DNA from: Nemopilema nomurai
Taxonomy: Eukaryota > Cnidaria > Scyphozoa > Rhizostomeae > Rhizostomatidae
Length of the DNA stretch: 64,000 nt
Reading direction: 5' to 3'
NCBI GenBank assembly: GCA_003864495.1
Contig: ML133458.1
Span: 558,001 to 622,000 of the forward strand
A program made the translations under genes and the position numbers. Positions 24,265 to 36,600 of the stretch are shown here, piece by piece; positions within the stretch are counted from its first letter, which is position 1, and the number at the start of each line of letters is the position of its first letter. A model generated the notes under the pieces. It made no database searches. It was not told the origin of the DNA and saw nothing but the letters and a program-made list of their open reading frames with translations.

Positions 24265-26123
24265 GGCGGCAAATAAATCTGCGAAAACATGCGACGAAAA
24301 CAGATAAAGGAATCGCTATATATTACTGCTGACATTTGCATTATGATCAAAACAACCAATGATGTGCCACATGGTTGTTGTTCTAAGGCCCCACTCTCTC
24401 TTCTGTTATTTGACAGCTGATAGATTCACCCAATAGAATTCTTCAAAAGGAATGGGTGGACCAGGTATCTTAGAAGAACTTTCAATTTGTTGATAGTTAA
24501 AATGAACGCAAGTAATAAGAAAGGCGAAAAGACTAAAGGAGCAAAAAGTTGGAATTTCTCCACATTAGCAAGTACCATGATAATCAGGTATTGGAACCTC
24601 GCCTGATAACTTTTTACAACTGCAATAGATTGCTAATCAGTAAGAGAGCACAAATTTTGTAACAAATGGGCGTCTTCATGGTTCAATCCTTTACTGTGAC
24701 AGCAATGTCTGCTCTTATCTGAGTTGTGGTGCTTTGAAATTTTCAACAAATATAAACTGGTGACAAAGACTATTTGTCGGAAAGACTGAATACTGAACTG
24801 GAATTATTTCTACGAACCACAGATTTGTTGCAGGCTGAAAGCAATCTTCTTAGTCATCCATTTCTTATCAGTAGTTTTGTTTTCATCAATCCATTTCATG
24901 CATTACTGGTTCAAGTAGTGATTCAGTAAATTAAATACATAAATATAATCATTTAACATTATTTGCTTTAAAGCAACCTTAAGTAATATGCGATATTGCG
25001 TTGCTGTTAATGTGCTGATAAAGTTTCCTATATCTATCAAGGTGCTATCTTTGAATAAAGGTGCTATATTTGAATAAAGGTGCTATCTTTGAATCAAGGT
25101 GCTATCTTTGAATCAAGGTGCTATCTTTGAATCAAGGTGCTATCTTTGAATCAAGGTGCTATCAATATAATGCGTTCCTTTTACCAAAATTTTCCGCTTC
25201 TGGCGCACAGTGGACCACAGGCCTTTTCAAACGCGAACTAATGCGGATGTGTCCGTTTTCCAAATATTAACTTTCCTTTTTTATTTGAAAATTAAAGACA
25301 GTATAATGTGATTTCAAAGTATGTTTTCGCTGCTTAAATTTGAATGGTACGATAACTAGTTACGACCACTAATCCTAATCAGAAAACAAAACAATTTTCT
25401 GCAAAATATTTTGGACAATATGAAAGTTGCGTTCTTTTGATGTCAAGTGTGCAGGGCAAAAAATGTTCTTCCTTAGTACATTCATCATTTTGCAGTTAAT
25501 TTAATGCAAAATCTGAGCAAACACTTTATCTTTCGGGTCTCTTACTTGCCCAAGCACCGTTTACTAATAGCTTTTAAAAACTAGAAGCTGAAAGACAGAG
25601 AAAATCAAGATTGCTAAAGCATTTTTAATAAATTCACTGTAGAGACAAATAAAGTTCATTAGAAATTTCATAGTTTTGGAAACTAACAGAAAACATTGAG
25701 CACAGGGATTCAATGGAGCGTTCATAAAAAATCACGAAGCTCCGAATTTATATTGAGCCAAGGGGGATTCTGAAGGGTACGTTGGTAGATTAGCCTGGCA
25801 CACTAAACATGTCTTCAGGTACTTGTGAATTCAACAGTAAAAGCTGTGTGCATGTAATCTAGAAACCAAGCGTGGTAAAGATAGGTTGAGGTTCGTATTA
25901 CGTTTAATTCCTGCCAAATAGGAGTCACAGTGCGAGATTTTATTCCCGCCGAATCTGCCCCGCAATATATAGTTCAGTGATGGGCCTGATTGCTCACTGT
26001 TAACTTTCTATAACAGCCAGCACTCGCTACAAAAAAACTTCTTCCCATGAAGAGACAAGAGGAAATAACCAGCTACTAAAAAATCCTAATTCCTAGATAT
26101 TCAATTTGAATTCCTTTGGTCCG
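24265..26123. other. Intergenic, no gene established apart from a 19 bp array
   Basis: A plus-strand ATG at 24502 opens 29 codons ending at a GTATTG donor-like site, but no continuation exon was found. The rest shows no splice-bounded coding segment that I can support. Confidence 0.4.
25038..25163. repeat. 19 bp tandem repeat, six copies plus partial
   Basis: The unit is CAAGGTGCTATCTTTGAAT. The first three copies carry small changes (AAAGG starts, TATTT), and the last copies are identical, which suggests recent expansion at one end. The array is intergenic between INPP5A and the unidentified gene at 26138-26745. Confidence 0.9.
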
Positions 26124-26129
26124 TTTATT
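26124..26129 (-). promoter_or_regulatory. AATAAA hexamer just after the stop of the unidentified gene
   Basis: A canonical AATAAA on the minus strand begins 8 nt past the TAG at 26138. It supports, but does not prove, a transcript end here. Confidence 0.35.
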
Positions 26130-26137
26130 TGAGGGAC

Positions 26138-26745
26138 CTAGGATTCTGAAGACATACAATTGCCTCCATTAAAAGCATTCTTACAATAATCATAGTGGTA
26201 CTTCGGGCATGAATACTTTTTGAAATCATATGGTTTGATTCCATGTGACACCACTTGCCAATATCGCCCATTCTTTGGCAGCTAAGTATTTCAAAATAAT
26301 TCGAAGTCTTCACATGACACATTTAACTGTTTCCGATGAGAGGTAACTGCTCCCCTGCAACTATCATTGTTTTTTTCAATGCTCCTTTTCTACTTAAAAA
26401 TCACTCTAAATGCCACCAATTCAACGAACACACATCTTACCAATACGATGACTCAGCGATTTAGATTACTTAGCATGTCCTTTATTGTGCCAGTTGAACT
26501 ATTCTTTAGTACTACCAATTCCTAAATATTACAACTCCCAACACTTTCATCCAACCGGGCTACACAGCTCTTCGATGTGACGTGGATTCATCTCGAATCC
26601 TTACCCCTTTCCCCCTGAATGTCCCTATTTTTTCGTCCAATCTTTCAGACATTTTTGAAAATTGCCAAAGTGAATCGTGAACCATTTGAACGACATGAAC
26701 CAACTTCAGAACAAGCACCGATAATCTATGTAAGCTTTCATGGCA
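26138..26745 (-). CDS. Two exons of an unidentified gene with Cys-rich C-terminus
   Basis: Exon A (26745-26605, 47 codons) follows a CCAG acceptor and ends at GTAAGG; it encodes a helical stretch around LVLKLVHVVQMVHDSLWQFS. Exon B (26281-26138, 48 codons with stop) follows a TTAG acceptor and ends in a Cys-rich tail around SCPKYHYDYCKNAFNGGNC before TAG. Both are phase 0, so they join without a frame change, and AATAAA lies within 15 nt of the stop. No start exon was found. The gene would lie on the same strand as MED24 (upstream) and INPP5A (downstream). I do not recognise the family; the paired Cys suggest a secreted or extracellular C-terminus. Confidence 0.4.
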
Positions 26746-27622
26746 CTGGACGGCCAAACCAGATTCTACTACTTCTATAACTACAAAAACGTAATCTTAC
26801 AAGTTGCACTGAGTGGGAATACCCTTCAATGTTCGAATACACAGTGGAAACCTAATATTATCATACACTTGAAAGAAAATACAATAAAACATCTTTACAT
26901 CAAGATCTTCTCACTGATCTCCCTCAATACCAGGGTAAAGGATTTTTGCAACTTAACATCAATCCACTAGAACCAATTTTCAAAGAATGTTGTGGCAGGA
27001 ACTAAGCAAGCTACTAGATTGCAGCTGCATGGACGTAGATTTTCCAATTCCCCTTTGTAGAACTAAAGATCATCTGAAACAAACCAATGATCATAACATA
27101 TTTTCTTTCCTTAGCTAATGACAACTTTCTAGCGAATAATCCCCATTTTTGAGTCCGTCCCTTGACTTAAACTTGTGGCAGAGCAAAGAAAGCATTTTAG
27201 GGATTTCAGCTTCAAGGGTACAAGCTGGTGATGTTATAATCTTGCTAAAACCTGAGCGGAAATTTGTTGCTTTAATCAAATTTGACCACGTAAAAGTCTT
27301 GGTAGGCCGGGCGATATTTGTTATAGAGCTGAAAATACCAGTTTGGAAAAAGAATGTGTAAATAAAGCAATAAGTATATTTGTTCATGCGAGAGTTGAAA
27401 CAGAGATCTTTGCTGCCGGCAATCTCGCTAAGTATGATAACTGCTGCTATTTTTCCGAACAAAGTTTATAGATCCATTGGCACGAGTAGGGTACATACAC
27501 AAAAGAGATGGTTAATTCAAATAGCATATTTAACTATAGGTAATATTTACATAGCAGAGGCCGTACTTACAAAAAGTTTCTTTGAATCTGTGTTTGTCAA
27601 GACTTAAGAGGTGAACTTTCGG
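26746..27622. other. Spacer between MED24 and the unidentified gene
   Basis: The segment 27115-27462 is open on both strands. On the minus strand a TTTTCAG acceptor at 27329 is followed by a 19-codon open frame beginning LYNKYRPAYQDFY, which could be a further exon of the gene at 26138-26745. I could not confirm a donor with matching phase. MED24 3'UTR must also fall here, but no canonical hexamer is close to its stop. Confidence 0.3.
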
Positions 27623-27638
27623 TCACTGAGCAGTGACC
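27621..27638. repeat. 18 bp palindrome across the MED24 stop codon
   Basis: GGTCACTG-AG-CAGTGACC is a perfect inverted repeat with 8 bp arms and a 2 bp centre; the TGA stop is in one arm. It may simply be chance. Confidence 0.6.
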
Positions 27639-30600
27639 ATTGAAAGGCGATGAGTGAGCGACTCTCGACCTTCTTTTTCCTCAATGTTGCAAGCCAAAAG
27701 CAAGATTTCGTTGGGGATTTCACCATGAAGAGACTGTAATACTTTCATTCCCTAGCAAAAAGAAGAAATTTGTAAGTTGAAGCTCAAGTTGCTTGACTAT
27801 CTACCGGACCGAGTTTACGAGGACGAATTTCAAACTCCCTAAATTCCAATCTTTAAATGATCAAATTCTAATCAAGGCCTCAAAGTCACAATTGATTCTT
27901 TATGATTGATCTAAATAATTGATCTTAATTTAGGAAGGGTTTTAAAGACATGCATATCAGTAATCGTGCTCCAGACTTGATCTCTTTCCAAAATAATACC
28001 ATTGGACCGGATATTTGGAAGCGTGTCTTCTAGGAGGGATAGGCGAATGTTGCACGTAAAGCAACTAGATTAATGATTGTCCATTTCAAAATATCGTCAG
28101 AACAGTCAGAGAGGAGGCAAAAGGCCAATGCTCTTGGAAGTATCGGAAATTTCAAAATTTATTTCTTCTGCATTGTAGTTTAGAGGCGGTTTGCTCTAAC
28201 ACGACCTGAAGATGATGAATGTAAAATATAAATTAGCCATAATAAACAAAGCCCTCCAAATTCAATAGAATCATTGCAGTTTGATAAAATCTTCACAATA
28301 TATATATAATATAATATATAATATATACAATTTATATATATGTAATATATATAATCTATACAATTTGTCATGATCTTCACAATTTGACACAATGTTCATG
28401 CTTTGATATGATTCTCACGTTAGCCTTTGATTTATCATAATCCTGAAAATTTCACATTATCATAGCTTGACACCATCCTGATATAATCCTCTTGAATTGT
28501 CATCCTCAAAATTTCACATAAACTTTAAAATTTGACATAATTTTCATATGATTTATTACCATTCTTATACTTTGACATTATCTACATTCATAGGCATTAT
28601 CCTTATAGAACGCTCTTAATTCGTGGCTCCACTCACCAAGCGTTGTGGTAGCCGTAAGGGAGGGTAAATATGCAGCGTTGCAATGCACAATTGACTGAGA
28701 AGGGATTTCAGGAAAAGGGCTTTTGACCCGTGCTGCTCATTCTTGATGATGCAAAGAACATCCTCAATCAGTGCATCTAAAAACGAACGAAATGGTTTAC
28801 TATTTAACAACCGGGACACAAAAATCCTTCTTTGATTATGCCTCTTCGCTTCGCTGCAACAAGCTAGTAGCACAGTATTACCAAATTGTAACTTCTTTAG
28901 GCAAAATGACGATGATGCTGATTAAGGCGAAAACAAAGGTGGAGTTGTCCAACGCTTCCCTTTGTGTTGCTGGTACGCCATAAGCCATCAAGTAAAAAAT
29001 TATAGAAATACAAATGTCTAATGATCACAATTAAAATGAAGGTACCATCCTAAGGAGTTGATGGAACAATCATTCTGTATATGACTTGACAGCCAATGTT
29101 CCATTATACTGGGCTACGCAAGCATCGGGGAACGTACGGCTAACTGCAACACACAATGAGCTTTAGGCCTAGTATGCTGGATCAAATTAATCAGTGATAG
29201 ACATGGGTCTTCAGGGGATATGCCTCAAATTGGGCTGTGATTTTGGTGACACTGGGAAAGCAGACATTCCTGCAAGCTTAGTATGAATCGATTCTTCACG
29301 TACCCTGCAGATGTTCCCATTGAAGTTACAAGGGGTGTATGGCCTGTGACGAAATGTCACTCAAAGCCCCAGCAATATGGAGAGCTCAAACATAAACCAA
29401 AGTCAAACTTACTTAACTTGTTCAAAATCCGGTCTGTTGCATTTAGTTCATCGTCACCCGCTATGTCCAGCTTTGAAAGTTTCGCAGCCCTGTGTTATAC
29501 GGATAAGTCAATTCGCATACCATTAACATTCAGGAGTGCTTTGAACTATTTTTTTCATGGAAAGACAAATTCAGGTCAAAACATTTATGCTCCAATTGAT
29601 ACTTTAGAAATCGATCTTATATCAAAAGCTGTCTTTTCAATTATCACATATTGCCACAAAGCAGGAGATTAGAAAAACAATCAACTTAGTTTTCCTGACA
29701 TAAGCAATTCAGCCATTTCAAAAGAATATCAGGATTAAGAAATTGTGATACGTCGACTGGCCTTGCAAATGTATGACATTATGTTTGAACCTCAAAGGAA
29801 TGATTATCACCGTTTATTAGTTGATCACTATTCTAATAACATTGATTTGTAATAAAGAAAAGTAATTCATTGCCCAAAATGTAGATATGTGGACTATGTG
29901 AACTGAAATTTTCACAAACTTTAAAGGCCCTTTAGACAAAAAAATAGTGTCAACAAGAGGGAAGTAAATCAGACTGTTGCATGAATGCAGGCTAGCCACT
30001 TGGTAAATTGTCTTCTTCTTCTGTTTTGCACCAGTCTTCTATCCTACAGTTATTCAATACCGTTCATTTCGGCGTGAGCTAACTCCTAATTAGAGAAGAA
30101 GACATGCGGGAAAAGCCTTTTCTTAGAATACCAAGGCGGAAGTAGAGTTCGCCGTACAACAGGGCTGAGATGTTCACTCACCTTTCGAATTCAACTGGTT
30201 TTTGCGCCCGCGACAAAATCAAAGCGTAGCTGATTGACCTGCTTACAAACCTTGCCAAGTTGAAACCCTTGACCAAAAAGAAAAGTACTGGATTTAAAAA
30301 AACATGAAAATCCGAAAAAACATGTTCAATGACTTGAAAGCAAGTATAATACTATATTTACTTATTCAATAAACATAATCAAAAAGCTTACAAATTGTTT
30401 TATCGGATGTGAAAAATCGTTCAAAGAATCATTCCGTCTTAAAAATATAAAGTAAACACACTTGTATAACATTAGCAGGGGGCGATATATCTGTACACGG
30501 AAACAGTACGTTCACAAACTTGAAATCCGGTTTATTCAAAAGCAAATTTGATCAAATTATTCTTCAAACATTCAAAAAAAAATCGATTTGCCAGGTAGGC

Positions 30601-33600
30601 CATTAAAATAAATTCCAGAGCATTCTTTCGATTTTTTAAGTAAATAACAAACACGGCTTATGATAAAATGCATTGCATCTGACGTGAATACCAACATAAA
30701 TGACATTAGCTTAATAACAAACTGCAAAGAAAACGTGATAACTTAAATCTGAGTTGATTAAACCTTCGATAAAAATAGAAATAATAATAAAAAAGCTTAG
30801 GATAGTTCAGAACAAAAAATTACCACCTATGTCAGTTGTGAAGGGTTTACTTCTACAAAAGAAACACGAGGGTTTTTAAGGTCAGCTAAGAAGCTTAGGC
30901 CTATCACAAATAAAATCAGTTTTGCCTATTTTCAAACAATTTTGTTAATTCCTAGCTTAGAAATTTGTGAAACCTCTCTTGTTACATGATAACTTGGTAC
31001 CAAAAGATGAAACGAAAATGAGGAAACATTTTTGGTAATAAACCAGCAAACCTGAGGATCTGAAACTAGCTTGTAAGCGTCACATCGCCTTATAATGGCC
31101 GGGATAGTTTCTTCCATTAGGGACAAGACCAGATTGGTAGGGTCCAGTAGAATCAAAGTTGAAGCAAGGATTTCTGCAAGAGGCAAAATTAAACACTTAA
31201 ATGCCAAAAACCACATAGGATGATATAGATAAAGGATATGTTGGAAAAAAATTGCGAAAAAAATTGCGACAACTGATGTATTGGTAATGTTTTGCGATAT
31301 CTCAGACCATATCAAATCAGCTTCGGATGACTTTGAAATAATGGTGGATACCAGTGGCTACTACGAGACGGTGTCTCAAAGATAAATAGTGGAGCAGAGC
31401 ACTAAAAGGCATACATATTGTTTATAGAACATCCACATGATAACAACAATTAGCGCTTTTTGCATTTATTCAACGTGTTAGGGTAGAATCGAAAATGTCC
31501 TCGATGGGACACTATGGGACGCTATATCGTTTGCCAAACGTGTTAGATGATATGCGAATTCATTTAGGTGCCTTATGTAATTTCAAGAGATATTTCATGA
31601 CAAATTGCAAATAGTTTTCATTAAAATATTTTTAAAATATAGGATATTTGTCCATCAATTTTGCTTCTCACCCAAAACAGCGAAAAGAAGTCTAGCCAAA
31701 GGAACTCTATTGTCTAGATCTAAAATCGACTGTCGGAATATCTTTTCGGCAGTTTGAGGTTATGAAGTGCTTTATACTATGACGCATAGCATTACCAGTG
31801 CTCAGCTGGAACAATTACAATGATGACAACAACAACAACAACGACAACAACAACAACAGCAGCATTTAAACGTCAACAGTAAGACAAATAAATATAAGGA
31901 ACTGGTACCGAATGATCTTGCTTCGTCAATCTTTCCTGATTTCAAAATGGCCTAAAACAGATATTTTTATACAGGTATAAACTATAATCATTTAGTCGCA
32001 AAGAAAACTTGGAAAACCTAATGATACTAAATAAATGTAATGGAAGTTAAAAGTCTACTACAAGCGTGAATTTTCATTTCTAAGTCGTGTTCGATGATAA
32101 AGAAGAGTTTTTATATACCTTTTAGCTATTCACTTTAAATTAACGCAGATAAAACTTATACTTATATATTTTCTAGCAAAGAAAACAGCCAAGAAAGTGA
32201 AACTGCGAAAAATGACAATTGATTAAATGAAAACACAAACCATTGCAAGTACGTTACAGAATCGACTTCTCGAAAGAAGGTCGAGCTTCTTCTTCAGTGC
32301 TATTAGAGACTTTTTATCGATAGATGGGCTCCCAGGAAACTTGGCCATCTTCTTTAGAATCTGAAATACATTCAAAAACAGTGGATTTTATAGGAGTATT
32401 CAATAGATTTTATAACATGAATCAGCGATGGGAAGTGATAACACGTGTTTCGAAATCACATCTGACCTACCTAGGGTTATATTCTAGTACACTTTGCTTA
32501 TGGCAAATATACTTAATTCCTCACGATTGCCAGACTAAAAACAAAGTTGACTTCGAAAGCGGACTTTTCAAACGCAAGTTTCTGAAGAAGAGGGTTACGT
32601 GACCATGAATATCAACACACTAAGCTTGCAATGAAATCGAAAAGAAAGAGAAACAAGGGGGATTATTGATGATAAAGAAAGAAACAACTTATTGTTTGTC
32701 ACTTCAACAGTTTCAAAACCTGACTAAGGGAACGCAAATGACAAATAACCTCATATTTGACCATTCAATCGGATTAATTAAGCCAAATCACACTGCAACT
32801 CTTTGGTCTAATTAATGATCTTAAGGAGCATTGTCGTTTACAGAAGCACTTTAAAATTTGAAGTGGTCAACAGCTCGTATCTTAGTTTTCAATGAGCAAC
32901 ATAATGCAATCTACATCTTGATCATAGCTTTCTGTAGACAGCGTTGGCAAAGCGAGATATTAAGCCGTATACGAAGTGATACTGTAAGGATCCCTGCACA
33001 AATCTTTAAATAATCAAGACCACCTTTTAAATATTTAATTAATTCAATGCTGACCAATCTGATACCATGACTTGATAGTACTGATTGAAAAAGGAACGCA
33101 AAGTGTTCGGAAACCTTTCTTTTAGGATGCAGAACATTTGCTCTTTCTATATCTGTATCTATATTGTTAAACCAGTGAATTTTGAGACCGTAACCAAGAA
33201 CAGTGACTCACAAAAAGAGGTGACTCACTACTTAAGTTAATTCAAGAAGGTAAATGAATTATTTAATGCTTCTAATTTCATTTGGAGAGAATTTCGTTGA
33301 GTGGGTGAGAGGTGAACTGCTTGCCTGATAGGGCTCGTTGAATAGTTTTAATGGCGCCGAGATACCAATTTCATTTATTTACTATTTTCAAAAGCCAAAG
33401 CCTTTTCTTACTCGAAATAAAGACATTGCTTTGGAGGGTAAAGGGTAATCAACCGCATAATGACGAAATGTATGACCAAGCCATGTCAACCACAAATATG
33501 TAATTGCTGAAGCGAAAACCCTGAAGCAAGATCTCTTTAACTATGTGAAGTCTCACATAACACTAAAAACATTTCAGAGCACACTGTAAATGTACAATAA

Positions 33601-36600
33601 ATACATTAAGCTATCTGTTCAAAAACAATTCCAAATGTCAAACAATACTCCCTATTACATCAAAGCTCATTGCATTAATTAGAAGGACTCGAATGCATGT
33701 CAGCTTCATTGCCTCAAAAAAGATCATTCCCCAGAACCTGGCAGTTTTGATTTGGAAATTAAACAGAGTTAACAAAGCCATTTGAAGAAACAAAATCTGC
33801 TAATAATGGCACTAGAAAGATGGAACAATGTTTTCTAAAAATCGTGAATAAATCAATGCTTCCTCTATCTTGCAGGTACTTTAGATAATGAAAGGATTAA
33901 TGCTTGGATGTGTGTTTCTTTTGCCAAAAGATCGATTTAAATAAGGCAGCCAGGAAATATTCTATGAACAGGCAAAGAAAAACTCACATCTGACGTTGTT
34001 CCTGATTCCACACTGCTTCTTTGACTTGTGTCTGGCTTTCCAGCTAGAAGAAGAAAACAATGTAAACTCAAAACAATTTTTTCTGCACATACGTCCATAC
34101 ATCAATAATAACTCTTTGAATCATAATGCCTCCAATCAGATCAGATATATCGTAGCCAACCAAAGACTTTTGCTAGAAAATGAGAGACTCAAGGCTTCGA
34201 AAGACAATAATAATCGAAACCATCATGATGATCATCGTTTTAATATCATAGCGAGGAATATCATATTTAAGACGATGGAAATTCAAGCCAACAATGTCAG
34301 ATTACAAGTGTTTATGGCACAGGAGCGTGGCAACAGCAGGCATCGGTAAGCATCGGGGTTGCTGTCACAGAACCTAGGTGATCAGAACCAAAGAGAAACG
34401 CTCACGAGAAACATGTTTGCCAAGATTATGGTTTGCCAAGAAAAGAAATACGCCCTTAGAGATCCGAAATCAAACTGCCCAAAATGATTTGCTTTTGTTG
34501 CGAATGTGGAAGAAAGCACGACAATTTGCTGCTTGAGATATCGAGTTAAAATACACAGATTCACAAAACACTACATGCCAATCCAGTCATCTATGAAGTA
34601 TGCGAAAACACCAAAGTTGAACAGGATCCTTTCAGTTTATCCGTATTTATAACCATATATCGTCTGTTCACATTAAACAAACTTTGATAACACACTTTTC
34701 AAGTACCTTTCTTCACTTTCTTTCTTTCATTGGCATTCTTGACGGCATTTATTGGCCACCATATTATCATATTATTATAACTACATAATATTTTCTAAAG
34801 ACACGTGGCTAAATAAAAACAGCACACAGAAACAAATGATTCACATTGAGCAGCCTATGACCAAAACATGACATCACAGCTAAACATTCAAACCAGGTAT
34901 CAGTGAAAGATGCTATTGGAAATGTTTATAATTAATTCTCAGATCCATATTAAAAGCCTGCAAATCGGGCATAACTCAAAGTCATTAATGAAAATGTGCA
35001 CTATTAATTCTCAACAAAATAATCCATTTAAAACATTTCAAAACTAGTATTGATTCATTTGCTGCGCAGTTCTATTGCATATTGAATTTATTCCTTGCAA
35101 AACAATTGCAGTTGAAATTTCCTGCAAGAGAAAACTAAAGTTTACACGAACTTAAATTGCCCGAGAAACGGTAGCTACAAATTAAAGTTTGCTATGAAAT
35201 AATATTTCTTTCTTTGAATTTCTTTTATCGCGCAACTTAAATACTTTCAAAACCAATTTATGTATTTGTATTTGCGAAGATTTTGTTGTCATCTAACCTT
35301 ATCCTCTTAATACAAAAATCACAGCTTTCCAATGTCAACTCAAGAACATTCGCCGCAGTACTTTCATGCCTTTGTCGTTCTCTATATACCGTGGGTGGCT
35401 TTATTGTTTCCTGACATGTGGCGGTGCAAAAAAGAGAAAAATGACATTGGGACACCTACTTTGTGTACATGACAAGTCTAGCATTGTCAATTCGCGATAA
35501 AAATTGTTTGAAAAACACCCATCGAAGAGCATGATCGCATTAACCTGAGCATCGGAAACACAAACCTCTAAAAAGATTAGCTAACTATGCAATTTAATGC
35601 TCCGAATCAGAGAAAAGTTTAAGAGGAGCGTGTTGTCTTTTGATATGGGCAATGAATGAGTAAGAACAACAGGCCAAGATGTGGGATAACGTAAAAACAA
35701 ATATACGATTGTTAACTTTACACGACAATACATAAACAAGGATGAACGAGTAAAATTCAGATAAAAGAAAAGATCAAAAGCCTAGTAAAAGACTCCGCAA
35801 TAAGTGAAGATTATTACAAGAATCTCTGAGCACGAAAATAGATTTCATGTTCAAACCGAAAAAAAATTCGCTAACATTAGATCACCTTGCGAAAATGTGA
35901 ATTTTCAACTAAGGGACGCTAAAAGGGCGAGGCGGAGAGGTAATGCCCCTTCCCAAAATAGCTTGTGAAAGTAGCTGGGAATACCCAAACACATATGCAT
36001 TAAATCATATCAATGCGTATAGTAAAAAATGCATATACCCCGCATGCAATATTCATGCATTATATCATAATATTGTGATAAAAAAGGCGTTGTGGACATT
36101 TCACGTTAAGATTGTATTCAGCACCTCACCAAGCACAGCTAATCAAATAGTGTCACTTTCTAGAGTTGACTTGAATTCGAAGAGAAGCGATATGTATCAG
36201 TCAAACCTGTTTGCATGTGTTCAGATGACGTCATTGGACATTTTGCAAATGCATGTCGACAAATAACAAGAATGATTGGCAGAGTTAATCAAAAGTAAGA
36301 GCAGTTTTACAGAAGGTAGGTAAATTGAAGTAGCCTTTCAGAGAAAACTGTTGGCACTGGATGAAATAGGCAGTGCGAGACACCAGGGAGGAAGTCCGTA
36401 GGGGGTAAAAAAATCGTAGAAGATAGGTACATAGCTGTGGGATTTGGAAAGATAATGCAAGGTGTTTTAAAAGCATAATTCAACTGGAAGGGTAGAAAAT
36501 GGAGAAAAGGAATAAATGAATAAGTTAATGTATAAATGTATAAATGAATGAATTCGTGAATTCATGAACAAATAAATGAATGGATTAATCAATGACTTAA

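Noticed and set aside
24502..24588. Possible plus-strand first exon (MNASNKKGEK...)
   Set aside because: 29 codons ending at a donor-like site, but no continuation exon found; too short to separate from chance.
29283..29672. 129-codon plus-strand frame
   Set aside because: It lies antisense to MED24 exon 27 (29489-29413), which fits the gene in phase; no independent splice signals or homology.
35943..36266. 107-codon plus-strand frame in MED24 intron 22
   Set aside because: Low-information composition, no splice sites or homology; compatible with chance in a 10 kb intron.
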